This document shows positions 20,389-30,174 of a stretch of DNA of 30,259 bases, piece after piece; positions within the stretch are counted from its first letter, which is position 1; each line of letters begins with the position of its first letter. The stretch is from Triparma columacea. Taxonomy: Eukaryota; Sar; Bolidophyceae; Parmales; Triparmaceae. The notes beneath the pieces are model-generated. The model searched no databases. It saw only the letters and a list, made by a program, of their open reading frames with translations, and was not told the DNA's origin. The stretch is from positions 1 through 30,259 of the forward strand of contig BRYA01000253.1 of the NCBI GenBank assembly GCA_030267965.1, read 5' to 3'. Made by a program: the position numbers and the translations under genes.

Positions 20389-23300
20389 ATGAGAGAACTA
20401 CACATACTTCACTTGCTGGCGATCGTGCTCCTCTTGAACCCAGTCTTTGGATCTTACAGCTGCGATCCAGGGTACTCTAACCCAAGTGGGGGAGACAGCA
20501 TTAGTGCTTGTGTAATTTGTGCTGCAGGTAAATTAGATATATATGTTAACCCTATAGCATCTGCGTACCACCCGTACTAACCACCACTCCCACCTGCAGG
20601 GCGTTATTCGGATTCTTCAGGCTCGTCCTCCTGCCCAATCTGCGCTGCCGGGAAGATCAACGTGGACCCTGCCACAGACCCCTCGGAACACACCTCCTGC
20701 ACTTCCTGCCCCCTCGGCAAGAAGAACGAGTATGACAACTCTGACCCCACCAAGCACAATAGTCCTGATGATTGTGAGCTCTGCACCCCAGGGACCTACT
20801 CGAACGATATTGAAGGGGCCATAGCATGCTCGCCTTGCGTTGCTGGTAAAGTTTCTGGGGCTGGAGCATCAGCTTGTTCCCTCTGTTTGACAGGCTATGA
20901 GTGCATAGAAGGCAGCAGCCAGACCCCTTGTCCTGTTGGGAAATTCAGCAGCGGAGGCAGTGCTTGTGAGGATTGCGAGGAAGGGTACAAGTGCCCTGGA
21001 GGAACGAACAAGGTGCCCTGTGCAGCCGGTAGCTATCGAGAGGAGACCTCTTTGTCGACCAATGAAACAAGAGCTACCTGCAGCCCTTGCGAAGCGGGTA
21101 AATATCAACCAGATGAGGCAAAATCTACTTGCCTCCCATGTACGGCCGGTCACTTCTGCACTGAGTCATCCACAGCTCCAATTCCATGTGGTAGTGTTGC
21201 ACTATATTGCCCTATTCAGAGTTCCATTGTCAACGCTGCATTATCAGGCTACTACACCACCCCGACATCCGCCGCTGAAGGACAGAGAGTCGATCAACTC
21301 CCTTGCGAGGCTGGATTTGCTTGCGTGGGAGGCGTAATGGAGGAGTGCGTCGAGGGCTTTAACTACCAGCCAAATCCTTCTCAAACGTCCTGCATCACCT
21401 GCTCTACGTGTCCTGCCGGAACCTATGAAACCTCAGCCTGTACCACCACGTCCGACATTGTTTGTGAGCCCTGTCCCGCAGGCTTTGCGTGCTTGGAGGG
21501 TGTGAAGGCTTCCTGCACGGCAACCTCCAATTACCAACCGGATCCCTCCAAGTCCTCCTGTCTCTCCTGCTCTACGTGTCCTGCTGGAACCTACGAAACC
21601 TCAGCCTGTACCACTACATCTGACACTGTTTGTGAGCCCTGTCCCCCAGGTTTTGCGTGCTTGGAGGGCGTGAAGGCTTCCTGCACGGCAACCTCCACTT
21701 ACCAACCCGACCCTTCCAAGTCTTTCTGTCTCACCTGCTCTACGTGTCCTGCCGGAACGTACGAAACCTCAGCCTGTACCACTACGTCCGACACCATTTG
21801 TGGAGACTGCCTAGCCGGGTCAGCATCTATGGGTGTTACAGCCACCTCTTGCGACCCTTGTACTGGAGAGGGCAAGTACTCTGACACCGACCGTGCCAGT
21901 GTGTGCAAGGCTTCCCCCTCCGGTCACAAGCCCACAGATGATCACACCGGAATTGAACTGTGCCCTACGAACACCTTTTCGATTGGAGCAAACAACACGT
22001 GCACCCCCTGCCCCCCCGGTGCTCACTCGCATCCCGGCTCTTCCGCTTGTGAGCAGTGTTCTGTTGGAAAGTATTACAACGATGTTTTGAACTTTTGCGA
22101 ACCGTGCCCTAAAAATACATATACGATGTCTGGTGCAACCGACATTAGCGGGTGCATCGATTGCGATGGAGGTAGCTTCTCAAAACCTGGATCTGGATTT
22201 TGTGAAAAATGTCCCCCCGGTTTCATTATTGACGAAAGTGGGGATAAATGCGTCGATAGGTGCCTTCCTTCAACCTTTTCAGATGATGGAATCGTTTGCA
22301 AGAAGTGTGAGGGGGAAGGAAAGTACAGTGATACTGCTGGAGCCTTTTATTGCAAGACGTCGCCGGCGGGATACAAGCCCTTCGCTAATCGCACTGGAAT
22401 TGAATTATGCCCAGAGGACACTTTCTCGATAGGAGCCAACAATACATGCACCCAATGTCCGGTCGGGTTCCACTCTAATCCAGGGTCCCCGGCCTGCGAG
22501 AAGTGCCCTCAGTATGAGGAATTTGGTAAGCTGACGAAGCGTTGCGACTGCATGTCGTCATTCTCGAGGATAGGAGATGACTCCTCCTGCACCTGCAAGG
22601 CCGGGGAGACCCTCATGGGTAAGTCCTGCCAGCCGTGCGAGAAGGGGAAGTGGAAGTCTTCAATTGGCGTGACCAGCTGCTCTCGTTGTGAGGAAACTCT
22701 CAAGGGAGCCATAACAAAGAAGCCTGGCTCAACATTGTTATCTTCCTGTATATGTCCTCCCCGTACCTATGATGATGGGAAGGGCTCTTGCATCCCAATC
22801 GAGGAGGGAATGAGCGCTGACCTCGCCGGCATGACGCTCAAGTCGGTAACTCTTGAGGCTGGTTTCTGGAGAACCAAAGAAAAAACAGACGATGTGAGGG
22901 AGTGCATCACCCTGGAAGCTTGCGTCGGGGGCAGTGGTGGCGGCGACGAGGTGTGTCGTGAAGGACATACAGGCCCTTACTGCGCTCTCTGCGTGGACAA
23001 CTACAACCTAGATCCCTTCATGCTCTGCCAGAAGTGCAGCGAGAGCTGGGAAGACTTTGCTCTCACCGTCCTCTTCTTCGTGCTTTCGGCTGTACTGCTG
23101 CTCGGCGCCTACTTCCTCATCAAAAAGAAGTTGAGTAGAGAAGAGAGGGGCAAGGAAATATGGAAAAGGTGCAAGAACGGGCTCAAGGTCCTCTTCGCAT
23201 CAGGACAGATCACTGCATCCCTCCCCAACGTCGTCCCTCAAGTGTCCCTCCCCCCGAACTTCCAAGAGGTCGTGGAGAAGACGCAGTTCCTCAACGCCAA

Positions 23301-24372
23301 CCCCTTCACGCTTGTCCCAATGGGCTGCTTTGCTGGGGGTGGGTTCAACTTCTATGCCAAGTCTGTAGCAATGACTATGTCGGTGATAACACTGTGCTGC
23401 GTACTGGTCCTTATTGGATTCTTGAGGAAGAGACCGGGTCTTTATACAGCCGCCATTGCAATCACGTACCTCACCCTTCCAACCATAACGACGACTGTCT
23501 TTGGGATGTTCCCCTGCGACGAGTTCGACGACGGGATGTCTTCCCTAAGGAGAGACCTGAGCATCGACTGCAACGCGAGCGGGAGAGGGGCTTGGCAGGC
23601 GTACGGGTATTTGATGGTCGCCGTCTTCCCAGTTGGCGTGCCTTTGATGTACTGGGTCCTACTCTACCGCATGAGGGACAGGTTGAGGGCGGAGGACAGG
23701 GGGGAGGACGAGAAGATAAGGGGACTGGTGTTCTTGTGGGAGCCCTACAAGAAGGAGTATTGGTGGTGGGAGGTATTCGAGACATTGAGGAGGTTGGCGA
23801 TGACGGGCCTTCTGTCTACAATAGACCCAGGATCTTTCACCCAAATCACGACAGGGAGCATGATGGTGACGCTCTATACGATATATTTGGCTTGTAGTTT
23901 CCCGTTCGAAGAGCTTCGGGACAACATAATCGCGATACTATCAGGAATTTTGCTGGTCCTCACGTTCCTCTCCGCGTTCCTGATGAAGTCCCAGAAGTTG
24001 GTGGAGGATGACTACGAGTCGGTAGGGCTGGACGCGGTGCTAGTGGCCGCCACAGTGCTGATAGTCGCGCTTTTTTTGGCGTGGGCGTGGTACTCGTTCC
24101 ACGACCTTAGTACAAGCAGCGGGGGGATGGCAGCGAGAGCATTTCAGAGCTCCATCGGGTCGAGGTCTGGAAGCAACGTGGGCGGCAGGGGGGGGGGGGG
24201 GGGGGGGGTTGAAATGGGAGAGAGGAGGAGGGGGAGTGAGTTCCAGGCCGACAACCCAATGCATAAAGAAGCGGGTGTGAATGCGGATGCGGATGCGGTT
24301 GCTGATGCGGATGCTGAGGTCTTGAAGGGGGGGGAGAAGCTGAATCAGAGGGAGGATGCTGGCAGTATGTGA
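20389..24372 (+). CDS. Large Cys-rich (GCC2/GCC3, ephrin-receptor-like) multi-pass membrane protein
   Basis: Two exons, 20389-20527 and 20600-24372; 72-bp intron (donor G|GTAAAT, acceptor CCACCTGCAG); about 1303 aa. Exon 1 encodes a signal peptide (MRELHILHLLAIVLLLNPVFG). The ectodomain of about 850 residues consists of CxxCPxGxY-type repeats of about 40-56 aa, as in ephrin-receptor-like/GCC2-GCC3 and TNFR-like domains, with near-identical tandem copies (56-aa units) and an approximately repeated GEGKYSDT...IGANNTC block. A final CxxC cluster precedes six or so membrane segments (about 23050-24110), including FALTVLFFVLSAVLLLGAYF, ILSGILLVLTFLSAFL and VLVAATVLIVALFLAWAWYSF. The EYWWWEVFETLRRL motif before a membrane segment recurs in algal and oomycete proteins of this architecture. 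Likely a plasma-membrane sensor or channel-like protein. The C-terminus is uncertain because of a 21-G run. Confidence 0.87.
21303..21800 (+). repeat. 168-bp tandem repeats in the Cys-rich ectodomain
   Basis: GCTCTACGTGTCCTGC recurs at 21401, 21569 and 21737, an exact 168-bp (56-codon) spacing. The units encode CSTCPAGTYETSACTTTSD and GFACLEGVKASCTATS with few differences, most of them at third positions. A diverged half-unit precedes the array. Recent in-frame duplication of one Cys-rich module is the simplest reading. Confidence 0.93.
24188..24208 (+). repeat. 21-bp poly-G run in coding sequence
   Basis: Twenty-one consecutive G within the cytoplasmic tail of the Cys-rich membrane protein, read as Gly codons. 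It is prone to sequencing and replication slippage; a change of one or two bases would alter the C-terminus from this point. Confidence 0.9.
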
Positions 24373-24520
24373 AGAAGCCCCCGAACCCCAACATCAAGAG
24401 GGACCAGCAGTACGAAGATCCCCCCCCAGGCCCACCGCCAGAGTAGCAGCGGAAGCCTCCGCAGCATTCAAAACTTTAACGTATATTCATCGTACAACGC
24501 TCGTCTTAGCTTTCGCCGGC

Positions 24521-24796
24521 ATGAGCTCCAGCGCCGACGTCGAAATCAGCAGCGGCAGCGCATTTGAAATGGTCAACACGATGAAGTTGTCGAAGGGGAT
24601 CACAAGGGGAGTTAGGGCGCCTACATTTGACAGTGTTCAAAGAAGGGACTCGGTTGGGGTTCCGAACCCCTTGCGTGACGGCGACGAGGACGAAAATGAC
24701 GTGCCCCCACCCCCAAGACCAGCAGCTACAAGAAATAGTCAGGTGCCGCCCCCCCCTCCACCTTCATCCTTCTTACCCCCCCGACCTCAAACATGA
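24521..24796 (+). CDS. Uncertain: small ORF or C-terminal exon of the Cys-rich membrane gene
   Basis: Open frame from ATG 24521 (MSSSADVEISSGSAFEMVN...) to a stop at 24796, about 91 aa, ending in Pro-rich PPPPRP and PPPPPP runs. Composition (KGITRGVRAPTFDSVQRRDS) looks coding. An acceptor-like TCTTAG lies at about 24505-24510. It is frame-shifted by one relative to the preceding gene, which ends 148 bp earlier, so it may be a last exon after an unrecognised intron, or a separate gene. I found no donor that makes the join convincing. Confidence 0.35.
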   Translation: MSSSADVEISSGSAFEMVNTMKLSKGITRGVRAPTFDSVQRRDSVGVPNPLRDGDEDENDVPPPPRPAATRNSQVPPPPPPSSFLPPRPQT

Positions 24797-25072
24797 AAAT
24801 AGGGATTGTTTGGTAATATATACATATATAGAACTTAATTTGTACTTCGCATGTAAATTTTTATGTATCGCATCTATCGTGATGGTGGTGTCTACTCGTT
24901 GAATGACAACATCGACCTTGAATAGTGGAATGAAGAAATACAATTGTCAAGTTGAGTTTCACCTTCCACCTTCCCAACTTCTTCATTTCAGGGTGAAGGT
25001 AGTCCACATTCATTGCTGCAGTTGGTCAATATACCCCCAATATATAACCGATACATCTAATTTCCCCTTTCT
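24797..25072. other. Intergenic stretch with no recognisable feature
   Basis: Moderately AT-rich sequence (TAATATATACATATATAG near 24814) with only short ORFs. Probably 3' flank of the Cys-rich gene region and 5' flank of the following ORF. No RNA gene or repeat was recognised. Confidence 0.4.
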
Positions 25073-25693
25073 ATGGACCGCCCTAATATGCTTTATCCAT
25101 CTACGCCTGCATGCTCCCCCCAGACTACCCCATCCAGAGAAATGTCCCATTCCCAAACTGTCGACATGGTTCACCAACAGATTCGGCTACTTTCCCAGCC
25201 TCACACCTACATAAATGATTATACTTCGCCTTCCCGGGTCAAACCCGACCCTTCGTTCAAGCCTTTGATGTTCCTTGCTATCAAGCCGCCCGCTATGGAG
25301 GAAAAAACCTGGGAGGGTGAGGATTGGAGCACGAAGGATGAGGTTGGCCTGGATCTTGACAGCCTCTCACTTGTTGATAAGGTTAAAAGACCCCGTTTCC
25401 GACTGAGACGAAAGAGAGATTCTCAACATTTGGGGGGCAATTCCGTTGCGGAAGTGTCATTGAAGAGCATCACCTGGGAGGCCTACCAGAGGGGTGGTGA
25501 AAAAAATAGCAGGAGGAGGAAAGCGCCCAGTTCCACAACTACTTCCGCCGCTGCTCCTTTCTACCACCACAGCGGATCTCATTTCAAGTCCCCTCAGCCT
25601 CCAGTGCTGATTGAGATGGAGAGAGAAGAGCAAGGGCAGATGAAAAAGAGGAAGATTGAGGAGAGGAGGGTCCACAGGGTCTCTCTGAACTAA
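25073..25693 (+). CDS. Hypothetical basic protein
   Basis: Uninterrupted 206-aa ORF from ATG 25073 to a stop at 25693. The N-terminus is Ser/Thr/Pro-rich; the middle has acidic KTWEGEDWSTKDEVGLDLD followed by strongly basic KRPRFRLRRKRD; the end is charged (MEREEQGQMKKRKIEERR), compatible with a nuclear localisation signal. No membrane segment, signal peptide or known domain was recognised. There is no clear intron, unlike most neighbours, and an internal ATG (25103 or 25142) could equally be the start. The length and non-repetitive composition favour a real gene, but the family is unknown. Confidence 0.5.
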   Translation: MDRPNMLYPSTPACSPQTTPSREMSHSQTVDMVHQQIRLLSQPHTYINDYTSPSRVKPDPSFKPLMFLAIKPPAMEEKTWEGEDWSTKDEVGLDLDSLSLVDKVKRPRFRLRRKRDSQHLGGNSVAEVSLKSITWEAYQRGGEKNSRRRKAPSSTTTSAAAPFYHHSGSHFKSPQPPVLIEMEREEQGQMKKRKIEERRVHRVSLN

Positions 25694-26100
25694 TGGGGAA
25701 AGGGGGTGGGGGGAGTTTAAAGGACAGGGCAGACGTAAAAGGGGCGAGAGAGACATGATAATCGCGATGATAAAATGAGGAGGGGCGGGAACAAAAGGGC
25801 GGGGGGGGGGGGAATACTGAAGTACATTCATTCGGGCGTAACCACGAAAATGAAAGCAACTATAACCACAATAAAATGATCCGTATATTATATAGTGGGA
25901 TGCGAGGACTACTCGGCGCAGTGGATGTGACCTTGATCTCATTTTCTTCACATTTCAAAAAAACCCAAGATCCACCCAACCGATTTACTAGGAATTCCTA
26001 TTTAGGCAATCTAAGTTTCTCCGTGAGCATACTCCTACCCCGTTTGCATACTTTACGTAGTTCCAAATGGACCCGAAAACGATTTTTTCCAAAACTTCAT
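25694..26100. other. Intergenic stretch
   Basis: G-rich sequence with a long G run at about 25800-25812, then AATAAAATG at about 25870, which may be a polyadenylation context for either flank. ORFs here on either strand are short or low complexity. Nothing else was recognised. Confidence 0.4.
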
Positions 26101-26400
26101 AATTCTATATATAAATGATACAATTATAAATTTGAAATTTATTGTTATATTTGAATGATTATTGGAATCTTATCACAACAATGGAAGCAAATATAATTTC
26201 TTGTATTTGAGATTTTGTTTATGATAATTGAAAATTATACATACTTATCAATCAATGCATAATTTTGATTTATGCAAAAATTGTAAAAAATATGAAATTT
26301 GTTCAACTATTTCTATTTTAAGATTTTCTTCTTTCCCAAATATTTCTTTATAATTTATTTAAATCATTTATTAATCAATGATATAATTACATTGAATGTT
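26101..26400. other. AT-rich island (about 17% GC)
   Basis: By hand count 52 of the 300 bases are G or C. Neighbouring genes are near or above 50% GC, so the change is abrupt. There is no ORF of note and no obvious tandem period; sequence is built from short A- and T-runs such as TTTGAAATTT. It ends around 26450, just before the hairpin cluster. It could be a nucleosome-poor regulatory region, an origin-like segment, a decayed element or part of a large intron. Confidence 0.85.
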
Positions 26401-26463
26401 TGAAATCACAAAGATGATTTTCAATTTGTGAAAAAATCATTCATAGTGAGAATTAGTGGTGAG

Positions 26464-26757
26464 TTACGGTACGGTACCAATATGCTTGGTCTCTAACTTA
26501 CCGTAATGATCAGCCGGACGTGATGGGAAGTGAATTGACCGAACGTGCTTCTAAGTGGTCTTAATCAGTTTAACGATAGGGTTTCACCCTATGGATCTGG
26601 TTAAGATCTATAGCGATCAGCCAGAGTCTCAGGACCCAGGATTATCCGCCTTCGAGGCAACTCTCAACGGGTAAACTGTCCTCTCGTTCTCTCTTTCTCT
26701 TGCTACTATTCACCTAAGCTAATAGTAGCCACTTCTTTATCGAATACCCCAGTTTAC
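26464..26757. ncRNA. Candidate structured RNA: chain of nested hairpins
   Basis: Successive stems, all read from the sequence: TTACGGTA (26464) with TACCGTAA (26499), enclosing ACCAA (26476) with TTGGT (26486); CTTAATCAG (26560) with CTGGTTAAG (26597, one G-U), enclosing ATAGGG (26576) with CCCTAT (26587); AGAGT (26623) with ACTCT (26660), enclosing GCC-TTCGA-GGC (26648-26658); GTAAACTG (26671) with CAGTTTAC (26750), enclosing the 9-bp stem GCTACTATT (26702) with AATAGTAGC (26721). Four helix-in-helix units in 294 bp without coding potential suggest a folded RNA or a foldback element. Strand is undecided and no known RNA family was recognised (snRNAs, RNase P, SRP and telomerase RNA were considered). 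Confidence 0.45.
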
Positions 26758-26978
26758 TTTACTAATTCATTTTGTCACACATTTTAACAAAGGCCCAAAA
26801 ACTCGTTGTTAAAAAGTGTTTGCCTAAACTAAGAGCAAGTAACTACCCCTTCCTGTACTGTTGCGGTCTCTATTCGCCACCCCGTGCAATTTTAGCTGCT
26901 TGCCCAGCCTCTATAGCAACTTCAGCCTCAAGAACCCCCGAAGGTATCAAGCCTTCAAACAACCTTCCACCCACTCCG

Positions 26979-29382
26979 ATGTACCCTCCTGACGTCCTAG
27001 TAATTGTCTCTGATGATCAGGGATACGCTGATGTGTCGTGGAACGGCCCTGTTCCCACTCCTGAGCTTGCACGCTTGCATGAAGAGTCTGTTACCCTGAC
27101 CAACTATTATGTCCACCCCACCTGCACCCCAACTCGCGCAGCGTTATTCACGGGCAAAGTCGCCCCGCACTCTGGTATGACGGGACCGCTCCTCCTGGCT
27201 GCTCCTTGCCACCTCCCTGACGATGAGCCAACCTTTGGTCGTCAGATGAAAAAGCGAGGTTACAAGACTGTGCTCAGCGGCAAGGTAAGTGCACAAGCAA
27301 AGCGGCAACGTTTCTACGGTATATGTATAATACTACTTGACAACTCGCTTCGCTCCTTCCCACTGACCCCCTCCATCCCCCCTCCACCTTAGTGGCACCT
27401 TGGGCACCACTCGAACAAGCACACCCCTGTAGGGCACGGCTTCGACGAGTTCTGGGGGGTGCTGAATTGCTGTGCCGCGTACTACTCGAAGTCATACTTC
27501 CATCCCCTCTATGGCCACAAGATTGATTGGAGGAACAACAGTGATGCTGTCGCTCCTGCACCTCAGGAGCATGCGAGCGAGCTTTTTGCCGATTTCTTAG
27601 TAGACGTTATAGAGAAGTAAGTGTGACTGTGGATCGATGTGATGTCGGGTCGAAATTCAAATAAATTCACCTCTTATACCCCCTCCCCCCCCCACACTCT
27701 CCTACAGCACCCCTCGTTCCACCCCCCTCTTCCTCATGTTCACATTGACAGCGCCCCACTCTCCTCTCCAGAGTGAGGCCAGGCACAAGGAAATGTGCGC
27801 CCACATCAAGACCGATCGGCGCCGAACATTCTGCGGCCTGATGGTTTCGGTTGATGAAGCAGTAGGCAGAGTGAGGAGCGCCATGGAAAAGGCTGGCAGG
27901 TGAGGTGATAAATGAGCACCAGTTTAAGCCAAGCCTCATTCGTACATCACAATTCTCATCCGTCCATCATCTCAACCCTCTTTGCTGCTTACTTCGCTCG
28001 TTTTCGTCGGCAGATGGGACGAGAGTATTGTCACTTTCTTCAACGACAACGGAGGGAACGTCTGGGAGGGCGGGCGGAATTACCCCTTCCGAGGAGGCAA
28101 GGTGAGAGCTGTCGAAAAGAAGAGAGAGAGCGACGTGAAGTTCTCAAAAGTCTCGTTACCCGATACATCTGCTGCTTCACACTAACACAAACTTGCTTTC
28201 TCCCCACGCTCGTCGAAGTCGAGCTCGTTCGAGGGTGGAGTCCGAGGAACTGGTCTCCTCAAATTCCCCAAGTCGCAGCATGACAACCTGCCGTCCAGTT
28301 TTCAGGGTTTGTCGCACGTCTCGGATGTTATGCCGACCATTCTGGGCTACATCGATCGCATCTCCTCTTCCCTCCTCTCTCCCTTTCCTGCTGGGGACGC
28401 CGAGCTCGGGCGAGGGTACGACCTCTCCCTCCCTCTCTTCAACATGACCGAGCCCCAGAGGGAGGACGTCCTCCTTCAGTATGAGCCGGCCAGCGACAGG
28501 TTGGGATACAGGTGGGGCGACTGGAAGCTTGTTTCAGGGCAGATTGGTGATCCTCGGAGGTTCCTCGAGCCAACCTCCGACATGTCCTGGATTGGAAATA
28601 CCTTCCACGACAGGGTATCAGAGCTTATAATGCACTGGCAGCACAGTTATGACGAGGACGCAAGCGGTACTATGGACGAAACCGCGAGGGAGGTCAGCGT
28701 GACTGTTCAGGAGTACTGGAGGTGAGTGCAGGGGTGGGGAACGCCAAAACTTGATCCGAAACTAACGCATGCTTCTTGCTCTCCGCAGAAACCTCTACAA
28801 CTTTTTTGTTTCCAGCGCCCTTGGATTTTGGAGGGACGGGAAGGTGAGAAGAGAGCAAATTGCCCTAAACACAAAAGCAAAAAGGGCACTCCTGTACAAC
28901 TTATCTTCAGACCCTTTCGAAGACGTGGACGTGGCAGCGGAGAATCCCGAGGTCGTGAAGACGATGCTGGCAAGGGTGGAGAAGATGGAGAGGCACTTCC
29001 CCAAGAACTGTGGTAAGCTGGCTTTCGTTTTACGACCCTTCTCAGCCTCATATCTCCTCTTCCAAGCCCCCTAACCCCCCCCTCCTATTTACCCCCAGAT
29101 TGGTTTGTCATGGACCGGAACATCAAGTTTGAGAAAGTTGAGTACAAGGGAGAGGGGGGAGAAACCGTGACGCAAGAGTACCATGCCCCCTTCGTCCCCG
29201 ACGACGAGTTTGACAGCTACCAGCCCTTGTTATTCAACGTCAATCCTGCGAGGAAGTACGGAAGTGCGGCAATCGTTGGGTTGGAGATCGTCTTCATTGG
29301 ACTTGTGGCAAGAAAATTGCTGAGGATCATGGCGAATATGTTTGGGCGTGGGAATGGTGGGGGGAAGAGGAAGCAAGATTGA
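26979..29382 (+). CDS. Type I sulfatase with C-terminal membrane anchor
   Basis: Seven exons: 26979-27284, 27393-27616, 27708-27899, 28014-28101, 28219-28721, 28789-29012, 29099-29382; about 606 aa from this ATG; all junctions are GT-AG and in phase. Formylglycine-dependent arylsulfatase family: metal-binding DD (12-13), CTPTR (Cys49, the residue converted to formylglycine), SGKWHLGHH, APHSPLQ, FFNDNGGN (Asp252, Asn253) and FEGGVRGTG. It should hydrolyse sulfate esters, probably of sulfated polysaccharides, in the secretory pathway or at the surface. A hydrophobic segment near residues 569-586 (AAIVGLEIVFIGLVA) followed by a basic tail suggests a type I anchor. The chosen ATG begins right at the catalytic fold and lacks a signal peptide; the frame is open upstream to about 26772 without an ATG, so a 5' exon encoding the leader is probably missing from this model. 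Confidence 0.9.
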
Positions 29383-29676
29383 ATAAGAATGGAGCAAAAT
29401 TAATAACCCAAAAACTTCCACCCAACCCACCACCCTCCAATTTTTTCCCCTCCTCAATCTCTCTCCGTCAAGCTCCCTGCCCCCCTCAAGTCCCTCCCAG
29501 CCTCCTGAAAATACCACAAGAACGTTCTTAGGTAAGTCTAGATCGCTTATCTCTACGTCATCACCTAAAATTGATTCCCAGAACGACGGTTTTCACGATG
29601 CACTCTTGGAAACATTTTTTTGCTTGTTGTAGGTCCTCATCCCCCCTAATTCTTCCATTCACCTCCTATCAGCACC
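29383..29676. promoter_or_regulatory. Intergenic and probable 5' UTR with intron
   Basis: After the sulfatase stop, TTAG|GTAAGT at 29532 and TTGTTGTAG ending at 29632 would delimit a 101-bp intron in the 5' UTR of the next gene, whose ATG is at 29677. CACCATGG around that ATG is a favourable initiation context. CT-rich sequence at about 29415-29510 may contain the core promoter. Confidence 0.45.
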
Positions 29677-30174
29677 ATGGATGCAATTGGAAACGCCCTC
29701 AACAAAACGTATGATGCTATTACAGGGCTCAGAAATGGTTCTCAAGACCATGGTCGGGACTATGGCTCATACAAAAAGGGAAAGAACAAGAGTGGGAACA
29801 AGAGTGGCACAGGTGTGCCTCAAGAACCTCAACAGCAACAACGAAATATTCAAGAGGATCAGCGTGCAGCGATCGAAAAGCGTCAGAAAGAGGAGGAAGA
29901 GAAGAGGGAGAGACGGCAAAAGAAGGAGGGGGATGGTGAAGCAGCCGAAGGTGAGACTCAGTGCACGTGACAGCACCCTAGACCGTTATGTAATATGCTT
30001 TCCTACCTGATTCTTTGCACGTTGTTGCGCTTCAATCTACTCCTTGACTCTTTCCCCCACAAAAACCAAACCCAGTCCCACCCCATTTTCTCCCTTTCTC
30101 TTCACCCTCGCCCCCACAGTTCGCGAGACCGATATCTATCGCCCCTATAAGCCTGCCCGTTTTGATGGTGGCAA
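29677..30174 (+). CDS. Unrecognised charged protein, 5' part (runs off the window)
   Basis: Exons 29677-29950 and 30120-30174 (169-bp intron, donor G|GTGAGA, acceptor CCCCCACAG), then another donor AA|GTGAGT after 30174 whose acceptor lies beyond the window; a branch-like AACTAAC follows at about 30184. The 109 aa seen begin MDAIGNALNKTYDAITG, then a Gly/Ser/Lys segment, then a Gln/Glu/Lys/Arg-rich stretch (EDQRAAIEKRQKEEEEKRER) likely to form a helix or coiled coil, then RETDIYRPYKPARFDGG. No signal peptide or known domain; function cannot be assigned. Confidence 0.7.

Noticed and set aside
26540..26620. Resemblance to U2 snRNA stem IIa (TTAATCAGTTTAACGAT)
   Set aside because: Only a short match; the upstream GUAGUA branch-recognition sequence and an Sm site are not in the expected places.
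26464..26757. Telomerase RNA
   Set aside because: No template of at least about 1.5 CCCTAA repeats in the structured region; only ACCCTAT in a stem.
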